DNA from: Peribacillus frigoritolerans_B
GTDB taxonomy: Bacteria > Bacillota > Bacilli > Bacillales > DSM-1321
Reading direction: 5' to 3'
DNA: 64,000 nt
Assembly (NCBI RefSeq): GCF_044762665.1
Contig: NZ_JBIWES010000011.1
Coordinates: forward strand, 135,037-199,036
This document shows positions 62,136 to 64,000 of this stretch, piece after piece (position 1 is the first letter of the stretch; the number at the start of each line of letters is the position of its first letter). A program made the translations under genes and the position numbers. Below the pieces are notes generated by a model, which had not been told where the DNA came from, did no database searches, and saw nothing but the letters and a program-made list of their open reading frames with translations.

Positions 62136-62562
62136 TTATTTTATTGGAACCCATATTTCACAAGATGGATTCGGATAAGCTCCTTGATATACTTCAAGTG
62201 ATGCTATTTTCAGCATGTTCGCATCGATTTGATGGGAACCATTCCGAAAAATTATGTTTCCACTTACTCACGATAGCCTCTGGTATTTCTAAGCTGGAAA
62301 ATCCATCAGGTACATAACCATTTTATTCTGTTGCAATCCAATAACCCATGACGTTTTCCGCTTCTTGATAATTATCTGTGATACCCAATAAACCTTGATT
62401 TTGTCCATTAATTAATTGAGCTAATGAATCAATGGTTCCATCATTATTGGCTTTACTCCAGAGCTTTGGAATAAATGCATCCGTTTCCTTAGTAGCGCAT
62501 GAGAGTTTTTCTTTAATCCCAACCACTTGAAAAGCCTCTCTTTCAATAATTTCATATTTCAT
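62136..62562 (-). pseudogene. GyrI-like (AraC effector-binding domain) gene, broken
   Basis: From an ATG with GGAGTAG upstream the frame reads MKYEIIEREAFQVVGIKEK, the effector-binding fold of AraC/GyrI proteins, to YWIATE and an in-frame TAA. After the stop the same frame continues NGYVPDGFSSLEIPEA, then FSEWFPSN, and a +1 frame gives MLKIASLEVYQGAYPNP, SCEIWVPIK and stop, the normal end of the family. A block that in relatives carries the VFEVxGP strand is also missing. A stop, a deletion and a frameshift together disable the gene. Intact relatives have about 155 residues. Confidence 0.78.
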
Positions 62563-62806
62563 TGGTTCTACTCCTTTCAGATTTACCTGGGTCTTGTTAC
62601 TTGTACTGAACGATTCTTGAGCAACCAATGCCAAACGGCGACGATATTCCCCGCAGAAATATTTGTCCATGCATAAGGAGGTACATTTGCTTTTTTTAGC
62701 TATATATTCTATAGAAATATTAAATTTTTGTATTGGTAATTATACATTATCTCCATTATAATTTTTAAGAAAGATATTTCGGAATTTTTTAAATAAAGGA
62801 GAAATT

Positions 62807-63763
62807 ATGTATACTCATCCGACTTTAAAATATTGGAATGGAAGAATTGATTCCCAAACTGACCTGGACAGCTTCAGATACCACCAAAGAGTGCGCTTGG
62901 CACCGATTTCGGAATTAGCCATCTCTTCCAATGCATCCAGAACTTTTGGACTGATTGGCTTTAAATGTGATGAAGGCGTCAAAAGGAATAAAGGCAGGAT
63001 TGGTGCTGCCGAGGGTCCTGATCATATTAGGCAGTCGTTGGCAAAATTACCCTGTCATTTACCTTCCCAAACCGAGCTGGTTGATGCTGGCGATGTAATA
63101 TGTGAAAGTACAGAGATGGAGGCCGCCCAATCTCAACTGGGATCAGCTGTTGCCCGGATATTGGAGAGTAAAGCGATTCCCATCATACTTGGGGGAGGGC
63201 ACGAAACCCTGTATGGCCATTATCTTGGGATTAGGCAATCCATTGGACCAAAAGCTAGATTAGGGATTATTAATATTGACGCTCACTTTGATATGAGGCC
63301 TTATGAAAAAGAAACTTCATCAGGAACGATGTTTAAGCAGATTTTGGACGAAGATCAAAGTTGTGGCTATTTATGTGTCGGAATTCAGAAGCAGGGGAAT
63401 ACGAAGGCGCTGTTTCAAACTGCCGAGAGCAGTAATGTCGACTACATATTGGAAGAAGATTTGTCATTGAACGAAATGGATGAAACGAAGCGGAGGATAA
63501 ATGAATTCGCTAAGGAAAATGACTATATCATCCTTACATTATGTACGGATGTTATTGATTCAGCCTACGCACCTGGGGTAAGTGCACCATCGCCGTTTGG
63601 ACTGGATCCGAAATTGGTCCGTGCCATTATTAGGCATATCGTATCGAATGAAAAGATCCTTTCCTTTGATATCTCGGAAGTGAACCCTTCGTTGGACGAA
63701 AATAATAAGACCGTTACATTGGCAGGGCATTTAATAAATGAGGTTTTGCTGCATTTTAAATAA
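62807..63763 (+). CDS. hutG: Formimidoylglutamase
   Basis: A 318-residue Mn-dependent ureohydrolase that converts N-formimino-L-glutamate to glutamate and formamide, the last step of histidine catabolism. Metal motifs: GGGHETLYGH (near 132), IDAHFDMRPY (near 157) and CTDVIDSAYAPGVSAP (near 246). The length matches B. subtilis HutG (319). AAAGGAG precedes the ATG. It is separated from hutU-hutI by 42 kb, whereas B. subtilis keeps them in one operon. Agmatinase-type activity is an alternative, but the genomic hut context and motif details favour HutG. Confidence 0.9.
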   Translation: MYTHPTLKYWNGRIDSQTDLDSFRYHQRVRLAPISELAISSNASRTFGLIGFKCDEGVKRNKGRIGAAEGPDHIRQSLAKLPCHLPSQTELVDAGDVICESTEMEAAQSQLGSAVARILESKAIPIILGGGHETLYGHYLGIRQSIGPKARLGIINIDAHFDMRPYEKETSSGTMFKQILDEDQSCGYLCVGIQKQGNTKALFQTAESSNVDYILEEDLSLNEMDETKRRINEFAKENDYIILTLCTDVIDSAYAPGVSAPSPFGLDPKLVRAIIRHIVSNEKILSFDISEVNPSLDENNKTVTLAGHLINEVLLHFK

Positions 63764-63871
63764 TGGACATGGAATAGGGGCAACTCCAATTCGGTCCTTC
63801 CAGAAAGGGAGTTCCTTTTCGTACCGACTGTTGGGGCTTTCCTCAAAGCGAAACACCTTTGACAGCGCCAA

Positions 63872-63905
63872 GACTGTCCATGAATCATTCATGGACAGTC
63901 TTTTT
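63872..63905 (+). terminator. Terminator downstream of hutG, target of the intron
   Basis: GACTGTCCATGA/TCATGGACAGTC perfect 12-bp stem with a 5-nt loop, followed by TTTTT. Immediately after the T run the group II intron starts. Confidence 0.88.
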
Positions 63906-64000
63906 GTGCGCCCGGCATGGGTGCAATCTATAGGGTGAAAGTCCCGAACCATGAAGGCAGTAGTAGTGGTTAGCTTAATGCAAGGGTGTCTACGGTGACG
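63906..64000 (+). mobile_element. Group II (IIC-type) intron, 5' end, cut by the window
   Basis: The sequence begins GTGCGCCCGGCATGGGTGC and contains AGGGTGAAAGTCCCGAAC, the conserved start of bacterial group II intron domain I. The position right after the T run of a Rho-independent terminator is the preferred target of bacterial class C introns. The ribozyme body and any reverse transcriptase gene lie past the window edge. The type is inferred from position and consensus. Confidence 0.8.

Noticed and set aside
1..64000. CRISPR arrays, prophage, tRNA or rRNA genes
   Set aside because: No regularly spaced repeats, phage structural genes, or tRNA/rRNA sequences were seen on either strand.

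Overview
The window looks like chromosomal DNA of a low-GC Gram-positive bacterium of the Bacillaceae, most likely near Peribacillus/Bacillus. This rests on the AGGAGG-type ribosome binding sites, SigA-like promoters, frequent Rho-independent terminators, B. subtilis-type gene blocks (bkd, hut, ycsF-ycsG-ycsI-kipI-kipA, fer, yumC) and a GC-rich interspersed repeat I associate with Bacillus genomes. The genus is an inference. I see no rRNA, tRNA, CRISPR array, prophage or replication origin.

Layout. 0.3-2.5 kb: branched-chain 2-oxoacid dehydrogenase E1 genes bkdAA-bkdAB followed by a collapsed remnant of the E2 gene. 3-10 kb: a DMT permease, a quinone/electrophile-type dioxygenase and nitroreductase pair behind a promoter framed by inverted repeats, and a MocR-type regulator divergent from two DMT permeases. 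10-16.4 kb: a TetR gene, an FAD oxidoreductase and a six-helix half-MFS protein on the minus strand, then an MFS carrier with a cre-like site and an AraC-type regulator. 16.4-17.3 kb: an interspersed repeat and a decayed IS1182-type transposase. 17.4-25.3 kb: hutU-hutI, a small gene, an MFS carrier, an ammonia-lyase-fold protein that lacks the Ala-Ser-Gly cofactor triad, and a sarcosine-oxidase-type flavoenzyme. 25.4-30.2 kb: the 5-oxoprolinase operon (pxpA, NRAMP-like carrier, ycsI-like, pxpB, pxpC). 30.7-41 kb: a molybdopterin oxidoreductase island with cytochrome-b-like, Fe-S and Rieske partners, an MFS carrier fused to a PAS domain, and Nre-like regulation (two kinases, LuxR-type regulator, GAF protein). 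41.2-49.1 kb: an IclR regulator, a diaminopentanoate-dehydrogenase-like gene, and an aromatic-catabolism-like set (MFS carrier, dihydrodiol dehydrogenase, alpha/beta hydrolase, ferredoxin, ferredoxin reductase) with a repeated palindromic operator. 49.6-56.8 kb: LysR, TAXI-TRAP transporter and an extended gamma-glutamyltransferase. 56.9-64 kb: SRPBCC and VOC proteins, broken ArsR and GyrI-like genes, rifampicin phosphotransferase, hutG, and the 5' end of a group IIC-type intron just behind a terminator.

Many of the enzymes feed glutamate pools: urocanase, imidazolonepropionase, formimidoylglutamase, 5-oxoprolinase and gamma-glutamyltransferase, the last beside a TAXI-TRAP importer. The hut genes are scattered, and no canonical histidine ammonia-lyase is present; the only homologue lacks the residues needed to form the MIO cofactor. 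The most distinctive region is 30.7-41 kb, where a NasC/NarB-type catalytic subunit is joined to a membrane electron-transfer module and to a carrier-PAS protein followed by a kinase that has no sensor domain. Several genes show the same type of decay, an internal deletion that leaves both ends, so the window is undergoing active gene loss.
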